From the NCBI RefSeq assembly GCF_008080435.1, contig NZ_VRKN01000009.1:62001-126000 (forward strand): a stretch of 64,000 nucleotides of DNA, in the 5' to 3' direction. Below are positions 51,687 through 59,826 of the stretch, in pieces. Each line of letters starts with the position of its first letter. Within the stretch, counting starts at the first letter, position 1. A model generated the notes under the pieces. That model saw only the letters and a program-made list of their open reading frames with translations. It was not told where the DNA came from and did not search any database. Both the position numbers and the translations under genes were made by a program. The DNA is from Enterobacter asburiae (lineage in GTDB: Bacteria > Pseudomonadota > Gammaproteobacteria > Enterobacterales > Enterobacteriaceae).

Positions 51687-52400
51687 ATGCAACTGTCACC
51701 GGCACAGCGCCACAGTGCACGAATTGAAGCAGAGCGGTTACTGCGACAGCAGCAAGCGCTGGACACGGAAACCAGCCTGCATGTTCAGCTCGTGGCGCTC
51801 GAAAAAGATATTGCCGCAGCGGCGGCAATTGAGAGCCGCGTCGAACGTATGACGTTCAAGCGGGATGTACTGCTGCCGCGCTGGATGCCAACGGCGCAGG
51901 AGTGGCTTGACGGTGACGGAGCAAATCAGAATCCCGTTTTTGCCTGGTGTGTCGTCTGGCTGTTTGATACCGGCCAGTTTGACCAGGCGCTGGACTGGGC
52001 GGACGTGGCCGTAGCGCTGGGGCAGGAAACCCCGGCCGCGTTCGGCAGTACATTCCCGGTGTTTGTGGCGGATACGGTGTTGTCCTGGGCGGAAGCGGAA
52101 GCCGTTGAGGGACATGATGTAGAGCCGTATTTCGGCCGCACGCTGGAGAACGTAATGCAGCACTGGAATGTGTACGAGGTCATTAAGGCCAAATACCTGA
52201 AGTTTGCCGGTCTGCACCTGCTGCGCGATGAAAATGGAGAGCCACGCGCAGCGGCAACGGAAGACAGGGATGTATTGCTCCGGGCTAAGGAACTGCTGGA
52301 GCAGGCGAAGGGATTCGACCCTAAATGTGGTGTCGGCACGATGTTGCAGCGTATCGCTGCGCGTCTGCGGGCGCTGGATAAAGAGACTACAGGAGTCTGA
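51687..52400 (+). CDS. Small terminase subunit / endonuclease (P2 gpM family)
   Basis: 237 residues. LSPAQRHSARIEAERLLRQQ, LVALEKDIAAAAAIESRVER, RDVLLPRWMPTAQEWLDGDG and FAWCVVWLFDTGQFDQALDW are typical of gpM. It recognises cos or pac DNA and works with the large subunit encoded leftward at 47825. Confidence 0.93.
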   Translation: MQLSPAQRHSARIEAERLLRQQQALDTETSLHVQLVALEKDIAAAAAIESRVERMTFKRDVLLPRWMPTAQEWLDGDGANQNPVFAWCVVWLFDTGQFDQALDWADVAVALGQETPAAFGSTFPVFVADTVLSWAEAEAVEGHDVEPYFGRTLENVMQHWNVYEVIKAKYLKFAGLHLLRDENGEPRAAATEDRDVLLRAKELLEQAKGFDPKCGVGTMLQRIAARLRALDKETTGV

Positions 52401-52401
52401 G

Positions 52402-52593
52402 ATGTCGTTTAAGCATGAGTTAGGGCAGGTTGTTGAAGTTTCCATTAGCGGCGAAGAGGGGCATATCAAAGCCCGCGCGGAATATACCAATAGCTGCAAC
52501 CAGTATCTGATCCACTATCAGACCGCTGACGGCCGCGCATCTGATGCGTGGTTTGAAGAAGGTGAGATTCAGGCCGCACCGCGCGGCGCATAA
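52402..52593 (+). CDS. Small unknown phage protein
   Basis: 63 residues from the ATG at 52402, one base after the small terminase stop, behind AGGAG. MSFKHELGQVVEVSISGEEG then YLIHYQTADGRASDAWFEEG looks like a small beta-barrel (SH3-like or DUF-type) domain. No firm family. Its place between terminase and head completion is seen in HP1/K139-like phages. Confidence 0.68.
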   Translation: MSFKHELGQVVEVSISGEEGHIKARAEYTNSCNQYLIHYQTADGRASDAWFEEGEIQAAPRGA

Positions 52594-52606
52594 GGCTACC
52601 GACCCG

Positions 52607-52674
52607 AAAGCGGGCGCGGTGGAGGGGATCGCATAAGCGTATCGCCCGTGGAAACCGGCCTGCCCGCTTTTTTT
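52607..52674 (+). terminator. Possible terminator between gpM-end and gpL
   Basis: AAAGCGGGC (52607-52615) pairs with GCCCGCTTT (52662-52670), followed by TTTT; the long loop holds a second small stem. It stands in the 94-base gap before the next gene. Not a typical short hairpin, so only a moderate call. Confidence 0.4.
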
Positions 52675-52687
52675 CCGGAGAAACAGG

Positions 52688-53140
52688 ATGTTCAGCGGAA
52701 CCTCTATTGATTTTGATGATGCCATTCTGACGAATGATGGCTTCTGGCCTGACCTGAGCGTGAAGGATTTTCAGTCCCAGCGCACCATTCCGGCCGATAT
52801 CGACGCGGCCACCATCCGCCAGGCGCTGCTGACCGCAGCCGGCGAAATCAATGACGATCTCGTTAAGGTAGCCGCTAAATATCAGAGCGATGGCCACACC
52901 AGCGCGGAGGCCGTTCCGGGAGTGGTAATCGACGGCGAAAACCTGCTTTGCGCCCGCTATCGCAAAGCGGTGTATGCCCGCGCCAAAGCTGACCTGATGG
53001 GGGAGTTTGCGTCTGTTGGACGACGAGAGAGCCATCCGGGGCAGGAGAGTGACGAGACGCGCTCCAGCCTGATTGCCGAATCCACGCTGACGGTACGGCG
53101 TATCAAGGGGCTAAAACGTATTACGGTGGCCATGATATGA
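52688..53140 (+). CDS. Head completion protein (P2 gpL family)
   Basis: 150 residues. DDAILTNDGFWPDLSVKDFQ, QRTIPADIDAATIRQALLTA and YRKAVYARAKADLMGEFASV match gpL, which closes the filled head. It starts behind CCGGAG and ends in an ATGA overlap with the following gene. Confidence 0.92.
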   Translation: MFSGTSIDFDDAILTNDGFWPDLSVKDFQSQRTIPADIDAATIRQALLTAAGEINDDLVKVAAKYQSDGHTSAEAVPGVVIDGENLLCARYRKAVYARAKADLMGEFASVGRRESHPGQESDETRSSLIAESTLTVRRIKGLKRITVAMI

Positions 53141-53619
53141 GCCAGTTAAAGCAACTGACCGATTTTCTCATTGCAAACATGCCTAAGCGCGCCATGCAGG
53201 GTTTTGACAGCCAGATGGACGAAATCACGTTCATTCCGGCACAGCGGGATAATGGGCTGGGGCAGTATCGCCTTGCCATCATTCGCTATAACGCCGTTCT
53301 GACGTGGGAGCGTTATCCCTACCGTGAGTACGATCCCAAAATCCTGATGGCGCTATTTATGTCTTGGCTGACGCAGGATGAGCGGGGGCTGCTGGAGGAA
53401 ACCGGCATTGACAGCGAGCTGCCGGAGTTCGATATCGAAACCATCGACCAGGAGACGGCCATCATGGTGGTGACGCTGCCAATGGCGGAAGAACTGAATA
53501 TGGTTCCCGATCCAAAAGGTGAGATCCCCTTCGATGGCCAGCGCTGGCGACTTGATGACCCGGAGGTCTGGACGGCGGAGGAAATGACCATCATCCCGCG
53601 TAATGAGGGGCAAAAATGA
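53137..53619 (+). CDS. Tail completion protein (P2 gpR-like)
   Basis: 160 residues. MSQLKQLTDFLIANMPKRAM and the strand-rich IIRYNAVLTWERYPYREYDP, MVVTLPMAEELNMVPDPKGE agree with the gpR-type tail completion family of HP1-like phages. It helps form the head-proximal end of the tail. Overlaps both neighbours by four bases. Confidence 0.85.
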   Translation: MSQLKQLTDFLIANMPKRAMQGFDSQMDEITFIPAQRDNGLGQYRLAIIRYNAVLTWERYPYREYDPKILMALFMSWLTQDERGLLEETGIDSELPEFDIETIDQETAIMVVTLPMAEELNMVPDPKGEIPFDGQRWRLDDPEVWTAEEMTIIPRNEGQK

Positions 53620-54320
53620 TTCAGGGGGAGCTGAATCAGGAGCAGTTCCGGCAGCTTCAGACGGCGCTGGCCAGCCTTGAGTTACCGCCGCCGAAGCGCC
53701 GCCGCCTTCTGTGGCGTATGGCTAAATATGGCGTGGAAGCTGCGTCCAGGCGCAATGTGCGTAACCAGCAGTCTCCTGAAGGGGAGAAGTGGCCGGCAAG
53801 GCAGACGCGGCGTAAGGGCAAGATGCTGCGCAATATGCCAAAACTGATTCGCATCCGGGAGATGCCGGAAACCGAGTCCGTCAGGCTCTATCTTGCCGGC
53901 GGTCATTACCGCAACGCGAAAGGGAAACTCTCTGCCGGCGTCGTGGGGTATGTCCAGCAAAACGGGATGAGCGTCACCGTCAACCGTAAGCAGGTGGCAG
54001 GCCGTGAGCAGGGTGATAAACCTGCCTCACTGCGACAGGCGAAGCGCCTGCGCAAGGCCGGGTATAAAGTCAGGCGCGGTAAGCGCTGGCGTAAACCCGG
54101 ATATAAGGAAATTCAGGAAAAAATGACCGCCCGTCAGGCTGGTCTGCTTATCCGGACACTGGAGGATAAGCCGGTCAAAACCTCCTGGCAGATTGATTTA
54201 CCTGCCAGGGCGTTTCTGGGGATTAGTCAGGAAGATTTTAACAAAGCGCTGGCGCGGCAGCTTCAGGCTGTCGGGTTCGGTCTGGATGTTAACGCGCAGG
54301 ATATCAGGGGGAGAGCATGA
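53616..54320 (+). CDS. Tail completion / virion morphogenesis protein (P2 gpS-like)
   Basis: 234 residues, basic. LPPPKRRRLLWRMAKYGVEA, RNQQSPEGEKWPARQTRRKG and MLRNMPKLI are hallmarks of the phage virion morphogenesis family. Compared with P2 gpS (about 150) it is longer, with an inserted Lys/Arg-rich segment (LRQAKRLRKAGYKVRRGKRW). It acts at the head-tail joint. Confidence 0.85.
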   Translation: MIQGELNQEQFRQLQTALASLELPPPKRRRLLWRMAKYGVEAASRRNVRNQQSPEGEKWPARQTRRKGKMLRNMPKLIRIREMPETESVRLYLAGGHYRNAKGKLSAGVVGYVQQNGMSVTVNRKQVAGREQGDKPASLRQAKRLRKAGYKVRRGKRWRKPGYKEIQEKMTARQAGLLIRTLEDKPVKTSWQIDLPARAFLGISQEDFNKALARQLQAVGFGLDVNAQDIRGRA

Positions 54321-55444
54321 CCTGGCCAAACGTAACCGTGAATCAGGTAAATCAGCTGCTGGGAGAAACCAATGAGGTGGAGCGCACGCTGCTGTTTATC
54401 GGTACCGGTAAAACAAATATAGGGAAGACGCTGGCCGTCAACGCACAGAGCGATTTTGACTCGCTGCTGGGTGACGGTGACAGCCCGTTAAAAAACGATG
54501 TACTGGCTGCACTGGCTAACGCTGGTCAGAACTGGTGGGGATTTGTCCATGTGCTGGCCGCAGACAGCGAGCCGGATGCGTGGGTGGCTGCGGTTAAAGC
54601 TGCGCAGGTGTCCTGTTCGGTTGAAGGGGTGGTGCTGTCGGATGATGTCACCGCCAAAGCGACCATTACCCAGGCGGCAACGCTGCGATCGGAGCTGACG
54701 GCGAAATATGGCCGCTGGGTCTGGTTCATTCTGGCGGTGCAGGGGATGCAGGATGAGGAGGCTCAGGCTGACTATCTGACCCGCCTGTCCACGCTTCAGA
54801 ATGGTATTGCCGAAAAATCGGTACAGCTGGTTCCACGCCTCTGGGGTAACGAACCGGGCGTGCTTGCCGGCCGCCTGTGTAATCGTGCCGTCACTATTGC
54901 CGACAGCCCCGCGCGGGTGAAGACCGGGGCACTGCTGAGCATGGGGAGCGATGAGCTGCCGAAAGACGGTACCGGTGCGGTGCTGGAGCTGGCCACGCTT
55001 CAGGCGCTGGAAGCGCAGCGCTACAGCGTGCCGATGTGGTATCCGGACTATGACGGCTACTACTGGTCTGACGGCCGTACGCTGGACGTCGAGGGCGGCG
55101 ATTATCAGTCCATTGAAACGCTGCGTATTGTGGATAAAGCCGCACGTCGCGTGCGTCTGCTGGCTATTGGCAAAATTGCTGACCGTTCGCTTAACAGCAC
55201 GCCGGGCAGCATTGCCGCACACCAGACGTTGTTTGCCCGTCCGCTGCGCGAAATGTCCACTGCCGCGAACATTAACGGCGTGTCCTTCCCCGGCGAAGTG
55301 AAGCCCCCGCAGGATGGCGATATCACGATCGTCTGGAAGAACAAAAAGGCCGTCGATATTTACATTGTGGTGCGTACGTATGAGGTACCGCTGCAAATCA
55401 CGATCAGCCTGTTGCTGGATGCCAGCCTGGAGGCAAACTCATGA
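54317..55444 (+). CDS. Tail sheath protein (DUF2586 family)
   Basis: 375 residues. MTWPNVTVNQVNQLLGETNE, LLFIGTGKTNIGKTLAVNAQ and the C-terminal INGVSFPGEVKPPQDGDITI, VWKNKKAVDIYIVVRTYEVP match DUF2586, the sheath of HP1/K139-type phages. It forms the contractile cover of the tail. ATGA overlaps on both sides. Confidence 0.9.
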   Translation: MTWPNVTVNQVNQLLGETNEVERTLLFIGTGKTNIGKTLAVNAQSDFDSLLGDGDSPLKNDVLAALANAGQNWWGFVHVLAADSEPDAWVAAVKAAQVSCSVEGVVLSDDVTAKATITQAATLRSELTAKYGRWVWFILAVQGMQDEEAQADYLTRLSTLQNGIAEKSVQLVPRLWGNEPGVLAGRLCNRAVTIADSPARVKTGALLSMGSDELPKDGTGAVLELATLQALEAQRYSVPMWYPDYDGYYWSDGRTLDVEGGDYQSIETLRIVDKAARRVRLLAIGKIADRSLNSTPGSIAAHQTLFARPLREMSTAANINGVSFPGEVKPPQDGDITIVWKNKKAVDIYIVVRTYEVPLQITISLLLDASLEANS

Positions 55445-55896
55445 CCAGACGTATTTCGGGCATGTCCTTCGACTTCTATATGGATGGCGAGCTGGTACAT
55501 GCGGAGAAGATTTCGCTCGATATCACCGACAACACCGCAGCAGCACAGACGCGCGGCGTGCCGGATGGCTGGGTGGATGGTGACGTGTCCGCAGAGGGGG
55601 AGCTGGAGCTGGCCACCAAGGCACTGGCGTCCATCAAAGCCCGTGCGCAGTCTGCCGGGTCGTGGCGCGGCATTCCTGAACTGGATTTTCTCTTCTATGC
55701 CAAAGCCGGCAACGAAGAAACCAAAGTGGAGGCGTTTGGCTGCAAGCTGCTGCTGAACAACCTTCTGGATCTCGATCCCAAAGGTGGAGCGCTGTCCACG
55801 CGAAAAATTAAGTTTCTCGTGACCAGCCCTAAATTTATCAACATTGACGGCATTCCGTATCTGGAAGCGGAAGCCACGGAAAACCTGATTGGATAA
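55441..55896 (+). CDS. Tail tube protein (DUF2597 family)
   Basis: 151 residues. MTRRISGMSFDFYMDGELVH, EKISLDITDNTAAAQTRGVP, DGWVDGDVSAEGELEL are typical of DUF2597, the tube of HP1/K139-like phages. It forms the inner rigid tube beneath the sheath. Confidence 0.9.
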   Translation: MTRRISGMSFDFYMDGELVHAEKISLDITDNTAAAQTRGVPDGWVDGDVSAEGELELATKALASIKARAQSAGSWRGIPELDFLFYAKAGNEETKVEAFGCKLLLNNLLDLDPKGGALSTRKIKFLVTSPKFINIDGIPYLEAEATENLIG

Positions 55897-55905
55897 GAGG
55901 CAGGG

Positions 55906-56202
55906 ATGCAGGACTACGAAAAAGGATTTATTGCGCTGGCCATCATGGGGGCGTTGATTGCACTGGGAAAGATGCTGAACAGCGGTGAGCCTATCACCGC
56001 CCGTTTACTGGCCGGCCGTCTGATTGTAGGCAGTGCGTTGTCACTGCTGGCCGGGGTGGCGCTGTATGTGGTACCGGACATTCATCCGCTGGCGCTGGTT
56101 GGGATTGGTTCGGGGCTGGGGATTCTGGGGCTGAACGGTGTGGAAGCCTGGCTCCGTAAAAAAGGGATCGGCGGTTTTCTGAATAAAGGGACAGGGAAAT
56201 GA
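55906..56202 (+). CDS. Holin
   Basis: 98 residues with two to three membrane helices: FIALAIMGALIALGKML, LIVGSALSLLAGVALYVV and LALVGIGSGLGILGL, then a basic tail WLRKKGIGGFLNKGTGK. Size, position before the endolysin and the four-base overlap with it define a holin. It opens the inner membrane at lysis time. Confidence 0.88.
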   Translation: MQDYEKGFIALAIMGALIALGKMLNSGEPITARLLAGRLIVGSALSLLAGVALYVVPDIHPLALVGIGSGLGILGLNGVEAWLRKKGIGGFLNKGTGK

Positions 56203-56540
56203 CTCTTAGCGAAAAACAGCAGCTTTTCACCGTAATGGTGGCAAATCTGATTCAGTGGGCTGAAGAACACGGCTACCGTCTGACGTTCGGTGAAGCGTAC
56301 CGCACGCCGGAGCAGGCTGCGCTGAATGCGAAAAAAGGCAGTGGTATCACCAACAGCCTGCATACCCAGCGTCTGGCCGTGGACTTCAATCTGTTCATTA
56401 ACGGTCAGTACCAGACCGACAGCACGGCATACCTGCCGCTGGGCGAGTACTGGGAATCACTGGGCGGTACGTGGGGTGGGCGCTTCAAATCCCGTCCGGA
56501 CGGCAATCACTTCAGCCTGGAACACAACGGGGTTCGTTGA
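56199..56540 (+). CDS. M15-family endolysin (L-Ala-D-Glu peptidase)
   Basis: 113 residues. Zinc ligands H55 and D62 in SLHTQRLAVDFNLF and H104 in DGNHFSLEHNG; the substrate-binding YRLTFGEAYRTPEQAALNAK is near 26-45. No signal peptide, so export depends on the holin. It cuts the peptide side chains of peptidoglycan. Confidence 0.92.
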   Translation: MTLSEKQQLFTVMVANLIQWAEEHGYRLTFGEAYRTPEQAALNAKKGSGITNSLHTQRLAVDFNLFINGQYQTDSTAYLPLGEYWESLGGTWGGRFKSRPDGNHFSLEHNGVR

Positions 56541-56869
56541 TGGAACATCCTGTGGTGAGAATTATTCTGGTTGTCCTGACGTTCTGTAGTGGCTGGACGG
56601 TGGCAGGGTGGCAGCGGGACAGTATTGACCTTGCGATTAGCCAGACGGCCACCGCTACCGGTAAGCAGCTGGCAGACGTGGCCAGTGCGTCGGGTCGAAA
56701 ACTGGAGGCTCAGCTGGAGGCTTTGAAAAATGCGCCACCGCGTGAAATTCGTACCGAAGTGGTCAAGCCGGTCTTTACCAATCGTTGCCTGTCTGATGAT
56801 TTTGTCAGCATGTACAACGAGGCCGCAGCCGGCACCGAGCGTGCGCTATCAGGAAAACCTGAAGACTAA
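56540..56869 (+). CDS. Inner-membrane spanin (Rz-like)
   Basis: 109 residues from the ATG at 56540 (overlapping the endolysin stop). One N-terminal helix (VVRIILVVLTFCSGWTVAGW) and a periplasmic coiled coil (ATGKQLADVASASGRKLEAQ LEALK in two pieces). It pairs with the embedded lipoprotein below to fuse inner and outer membranes at lysis. Confidence 0.85.
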   Translation: MEHPVVRIILVVLTFCSGWTVAGWQRDSIDLAISQTATATGKQLADVASASGRKLEAQLEALKNAPPREIRTEVVKPVFTNRCLSDDFVSMYNEAAAGTERALSGKPED

Positions 56870-57029
56870 ATGTACCACGCAGCTACCGCGTCTGGCCGGA
56901 ACGACTGGGCGGGATGCAGCTGAGTTATTAACCCTTTATCTGGACTTATACGGGCAGTGCGCTGCCCGACATAACCAGCTTATTGATGAAATTAATTTAA
57001 GAGAGAGCGTTATTTATGGAAAAAATTAA
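56730..57029 (+). CDS. Outer-membrane spanin lipoprotein (Rz1-like), embedded out of frame
   Basis: 99 residues. It begins inside the Rz-like gene in another frame and extends past its end, overlapping the chaperone start by 14 bases. The signal peptide leads to lipobox LSAC with the modified Cys at 28, followed by a Pro-containing TTRPQPAPSV, as in Rz1. The remainder is longer than classical Rz1 (about 60). The start codon is uncertain. Confidence 0.78.
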   Translation: MRHRVKFVPKWSSRSLPIVACLMILSACTTRPQPAPSVRYQENLKTKCTTQLPRLAGTTGRDAAELLTLYLDLYGQCAARHNQLIDEINLRESVIYGKN

Positions 57030-57273
57030 TCTTACTGTTTGTGGCCAAGATATTACCTTTGAACCTAACCAGACGGCTTATAATAAGTTCATTAATGAAA
57101 TGGCGATGGATAATAAAGTGGTGCCAGCGCACAATTATCTGACGCGTATTGTGGCGACGGAAAGTAAAGAAGCGCTGACCGACATTTTAAAACGTCCCGG
57201 AGCTGCGCTTCAGATTGCGGGTAAGGTTAACGAGCTTTACGCGCCAGAGCTGGAAATTGAAGTAAAAAACTAA
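57016..57273 (+). CDS. Tail assembly chaperone, short form (P2 gpE-like)
   Basis: 85 residues between lysis genes and the tape measure, the position of P2 gpE. MEKINLTVCGQDITFEPNQT and LKRPGAALQIAGKVNELYA are typical of putative phage tail assembly chaperones. It ends GTA AAA AAC TAA, containing the slippery heptamer A AAA AAC right before the stop. A -1 slip would extend the protein by 64 residues. Confidence 0.85.
   Translation: MEKINLTVCGQDITFEPNQTAYNKFINEMAMDNKVVPAHNYLTRIVATESKEALTDILKRPGAALQIAGKVNELYAPELEIEVKN
57264..57270 (+). promoter_or_regulatory. -1 programmed ribosomal frameshift site (A AAA AAC)
   Basis: In the chaperone frame the codons are GTA AAA AAC TAA. A AAA AAC is among the most efficient -1 heptamers known. 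The -1 frame is open to 57464 and its stop overlaps the tape-measure start, which matches P2 gpE/E+E'. Confidence 0.87.
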
Positions 57274-57464
57274 CCAGACGAGTCCAGACTATTGAAGAGA
57301 ATGGACTCGAACAATATCTGATATTGCGCCGTTATTATCTCCCGCATGGGGAAGATACCGTGGATGATATTTCCGCTGCCATATGGCTGGATAATCGCCA
57401 CTGGGAGAATATGCGCGTTGCGGTGGCTAACGGAATTAGCACGGCATTTAAAGGCACGGAATGA
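57270..57464 (+). CDS. Frameshift extension of the tail chaperone (P2 E'-like)
   Basis: 64 codons in the -1 frame give a fusion of 149 residues. The extension reads YLILRRYYLPHGEDTVDDIS, AAIWLDNRHWENMRVAVANG, a typical look for the E' part (GpE-like, with Trp/Tyr). It has no good start codon. The stop overlaps the tape-measure ATG at 57461. Confidence 0.82.
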   Translation, partial: LTRRVQTIEENGLEQYLILRRYYLPHGEDTVDDISAAIWLDNRHWENMRVAVANGISTAFKGTE

Positions 57465-59497
57465 AACAGCTAGATTTTACATTAAGCCTGATTGATAAAC
57501 TGACCCGCCCTTTAAAACAGGCGCAGGCCAGCGTATCCGGCTTTGCGGAAAAATCAAAAAATGCCTTTAAGCAGATTGGTGCCGGTTCGCTGGCCATGTG
57601 GGGTGTTGCTCAGGCTATTCAGGGGGCATTGTCGCCGGCCATTGAGATGTATGACGCGCTGAACGATGCCGCCGCTAAAGGGATTGATGATACCTCGCTG
57701 AAGACCGTGCAGCGTGATGCGCTGCGCTTCAGCATGACCTACGGTGCCAGTGCCGTGGAGTTCGTGAAGTCAACCGAAAGTATTAATGCTTCCATTGCTG
57801 GCCTGAGCGATACCGAGCTGCCGAAAGTGACAAAGGTTGCCAATACGCTGGCGTTTGCCATGAAATCCACCGCTGCCGAAACGTCGGAATTTATGGGGCA
57901 GATGTTCGGTAACTTTTCCGCTGAGGCGGCGAGGCTGGGGAAAGTCCCGTTTGCCGAACAGCTGGCGGGCAAGATGGTGTACATGCGCAAAACCTTCGGT
58001 ACCGAGATGGGAACCATCAAAGACCTGATGGAGGGCGCGCGCGGCGTCGGGACGAACTACGGTGTCGGGATGGACGAACAGCTGGCGGTGCTGGGGCAAC
58101 TGCAACGCACGCTTGGAACGGAGGCCAGTAGCGCCTACGAGGGCTTTATGACCGGCGCGATTGATGGCGCTAAAAAGCTCGGACTTTCGTTTACCGATGT
58201 GAACGGCAAAATGCTGTCCATGCCGGATATGCTGACGAAGCTCCAGAACAAGTACGGTAAAAGCCTGGACGGCAACCTGAAAGCGCAGGCGGAGCTGGAT
58301 GCCGCCTTTGGCGACAGTTCGGCAGTGGTCAAGCAGCTGTATGGCAACGTAGCTTTACTGCAACGCAATATCACCGAGCTGGGCGGGGCTGACGGGCTGA
58401 AGCGTACGCAGGAAATGGCGCAAAAGATGGTCAAGCCGTGGGATCGCTTCGTGCAAATCCTGAAAGCTATCCAGACGGTGATTGGTCTGACGTTGATCCC
58501 CGTTCTGTATCCGGTGCTGAATCGCCTGGCCGATATGGGGCAGACGTTTGCCCGCTGGATGCAGATGTTCCCCAATATCGCGCGCGTTATCGGGTATGCA
58601 ACGCTGGCATTGCTGGGCTTTGCCGCCGTGGGCGCGAGCGCCAATATCGTGATGGGTATCTCTAAATTCATCATGATGGGATGGACGGGCATCTGGAAGG
58701 TACTGACATCTGTCACCAAAATTTACAGCGCGACCGTCTGGCTGGCGCAGAAAGCCGTTTTAGCCTGGAATATTGTCCTTAAAACCCTGCGGGGTGTTCT
58801 GCTTGCGGTGCGTATGGCCGCGATGCTGGCCGGTATCAGTATCAATCTGATGAGCTGGCCGGTGCTGCTGATTATTGCAGCGATTGCGGCGCTGGTCGTG
58901 GGCTGCTATCTGCTGGTTAAGCACTGGGATGCCATCAAGGCCGCCGTCATGAACAGTGCAGCCTTTAAGGCTGCGGCGGACGTGGTGAAGTGGCTGGCGG
59001 GTGTGTTCAGTTCAGCATGGGATTCGATCGTCGCCGGCTGGAACAGCTTCATTGCATTGCTCACCGGTTTTTCGCCGTCAAAGGCGCTAAGCGGTATGGC
59101 CAGCGGCATTGTGACGCTGTTTGATAACGTCTGGCAGACTATCAAAGGCGGGTTCCTGAAGTCCTGGAACTGGATTGTCGGCAAGCTGAACAAAATCCCC
59201 GGCGTTAATATTGAGCTATCTCCAGTCGTTACTCCCGGAAACAATAAAGCTGTGGGCGGAGTGATGCCGCCAGTGATGCAGAATAATTACGCCGGCAATA
59301 TTCAGCAGTCGCTGACAGCCAATACGCTCTCAACCGGGGGGCAACTAAAAGGCGTCGACCGGGGCGGTATCAGCAGCACTATCAGCAAAAATTCAAAAGC
59401 CGTAACGGACAACAGCAAGACGATTGGTGAAGTGCATTTCCATACCAAAGAAGCGCTTTCACCGGCTCAGCTAATGGAATGGCAGGAGCTTAATTAA
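57461..59497 (+). CDS. Tail tape-measure protein (P2 gpT-like)
   Basis: 678 residues. MKQLDFTLSLIDKLTRPLKQ and the helical region to about 330 (FMGQMFGNFSAEAARLGKV) resemble P2 gpT-type tape measures. Hydrophobic segments occur at about 375-400 and 455-490 (LMSWPVLLIIAAIAALVVGC). No muralytic domain is seen, unlike the tape measure of prophage A. It sets tail length and may insert into the inner membrane. Confidence 0.92.
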   Translation: MKQLDFTLSLIDKLTRPLKQAQASVSGFAEKSKNAFKQIGAGSLAMWGVAQAIQGALSPAIEMYDALNDAAAKGIDDTSLKTVQRDALRFSMTYGASAVEFVKSTESINASIAGLSDTELPKVTKVANTLAFAMKSTAAETSEFMGQMFGNFSAEAARLGKVPFAEQLAGKMVYMRKTFGTEMGTIKDLMEGARGVGTNYGVGMDEQLAVLGQLQRTLGTEASSAYEGFMTGAIDGAKKLGLSFTDVNGKMLSMPDMLTKLQNKYGKSLDGNLKAQAELDAAFGDSSAVVKQLYGNVALLQRNITELGGADGLKRTQEMAQKMVKPWDRFVQILKAIQTVIGLTLIPVLYPVLNRLADMGQTFARWMQMFPNIARVIGYATLALLGFAAVGASANIVMGISKFIMMGWTGIWKVLTSVTKIYSATVWLAQKAVLAWNIVLKTLRGVLLAVRMAAMLAGISINLMSWPVLLIIAAIAALVVGCYLLVKHWDAIKAAVMNSAAFKAAADVVKWLAGVFSSAWDSIVAGWNSFIALLTGFSPSKALSGMASGIVTLFDNVWQTIKGGFLKSWNWIVGKLNKIPGVNIELSPVVTPGNNKAVGGVMPPVMQNNYAGNIQQSLTANTLSTGGQLKGVDRGGISSTISKNSKAVTDNSKTIGEVHFHTKEALSPAQLMEWQELN

Positions 59498-59826
59498 TGA
59501 GTGATGTGCTTTATATCGACCTGCTTATTGAGGGGCGAAACTTTGTACTTAACACAGGCAGTGAGCCAGAGCTGTGCAATAACCGTAAAAGTATCGGCCA
59601 GGATGTAGTCCATTCAATTATCGAAAGCGGGCTGGCCACGCAGTTAATTGCCGAGCGCAGCCCGACCTTACGCGCAGATATTTTTACCCAGCTGGAACTG
59701 CTGGTTGAAAGCGACGATCGCATCGTGCCGGGTACGGTGGAAATCAGCGAGGAAAGCACTAAGCGGCTGTGGGTGACAGCCGGTACGTATGACTTTGGCA
59801 GCATTACATATCAGGTGAACCTATGA
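59497..59826 (+). CDS. Tail protein (DUF2590 family)
   Basis: 109 residues. VLYIDLLIEGRNFVLNTGSE, NRKSIGQDVVHSIIESGLAT, KRLWVTAGTYDFGSITYQVN match DUF2590, found in HP1/K139-like phages between tape measure and baseplate J. The fold resembles the gpW/gp25 wedge family. It probably belongs to the baseplate. Confidence 0.85.
   Translation: MSDVLYIDLLIEGRNFVLNTGSEPELCNNRKSIGQDVVHSIIESGLATQLIAERSPTLRADIFTQLELLVESDDRIVPGTVEISEESTKRLWVTAGTYDFGSITYQVNL

Noticed and set aside
50834..51766. 310-residue open frame on the minus strand over the capsid gene of prophage B
   Set aside because: Antisense shadow of gpN and gpM; no ribosome site, no recognisable domain, composition follows third-codon bias of the real gene.
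54488..55396. 302-residue minus-strand frame over the sheath gene
   Set aside because: Shadow of the DUF2586 sheath gene, Arg/His/Gln-rich as antisense frames of GC-rich genes are.
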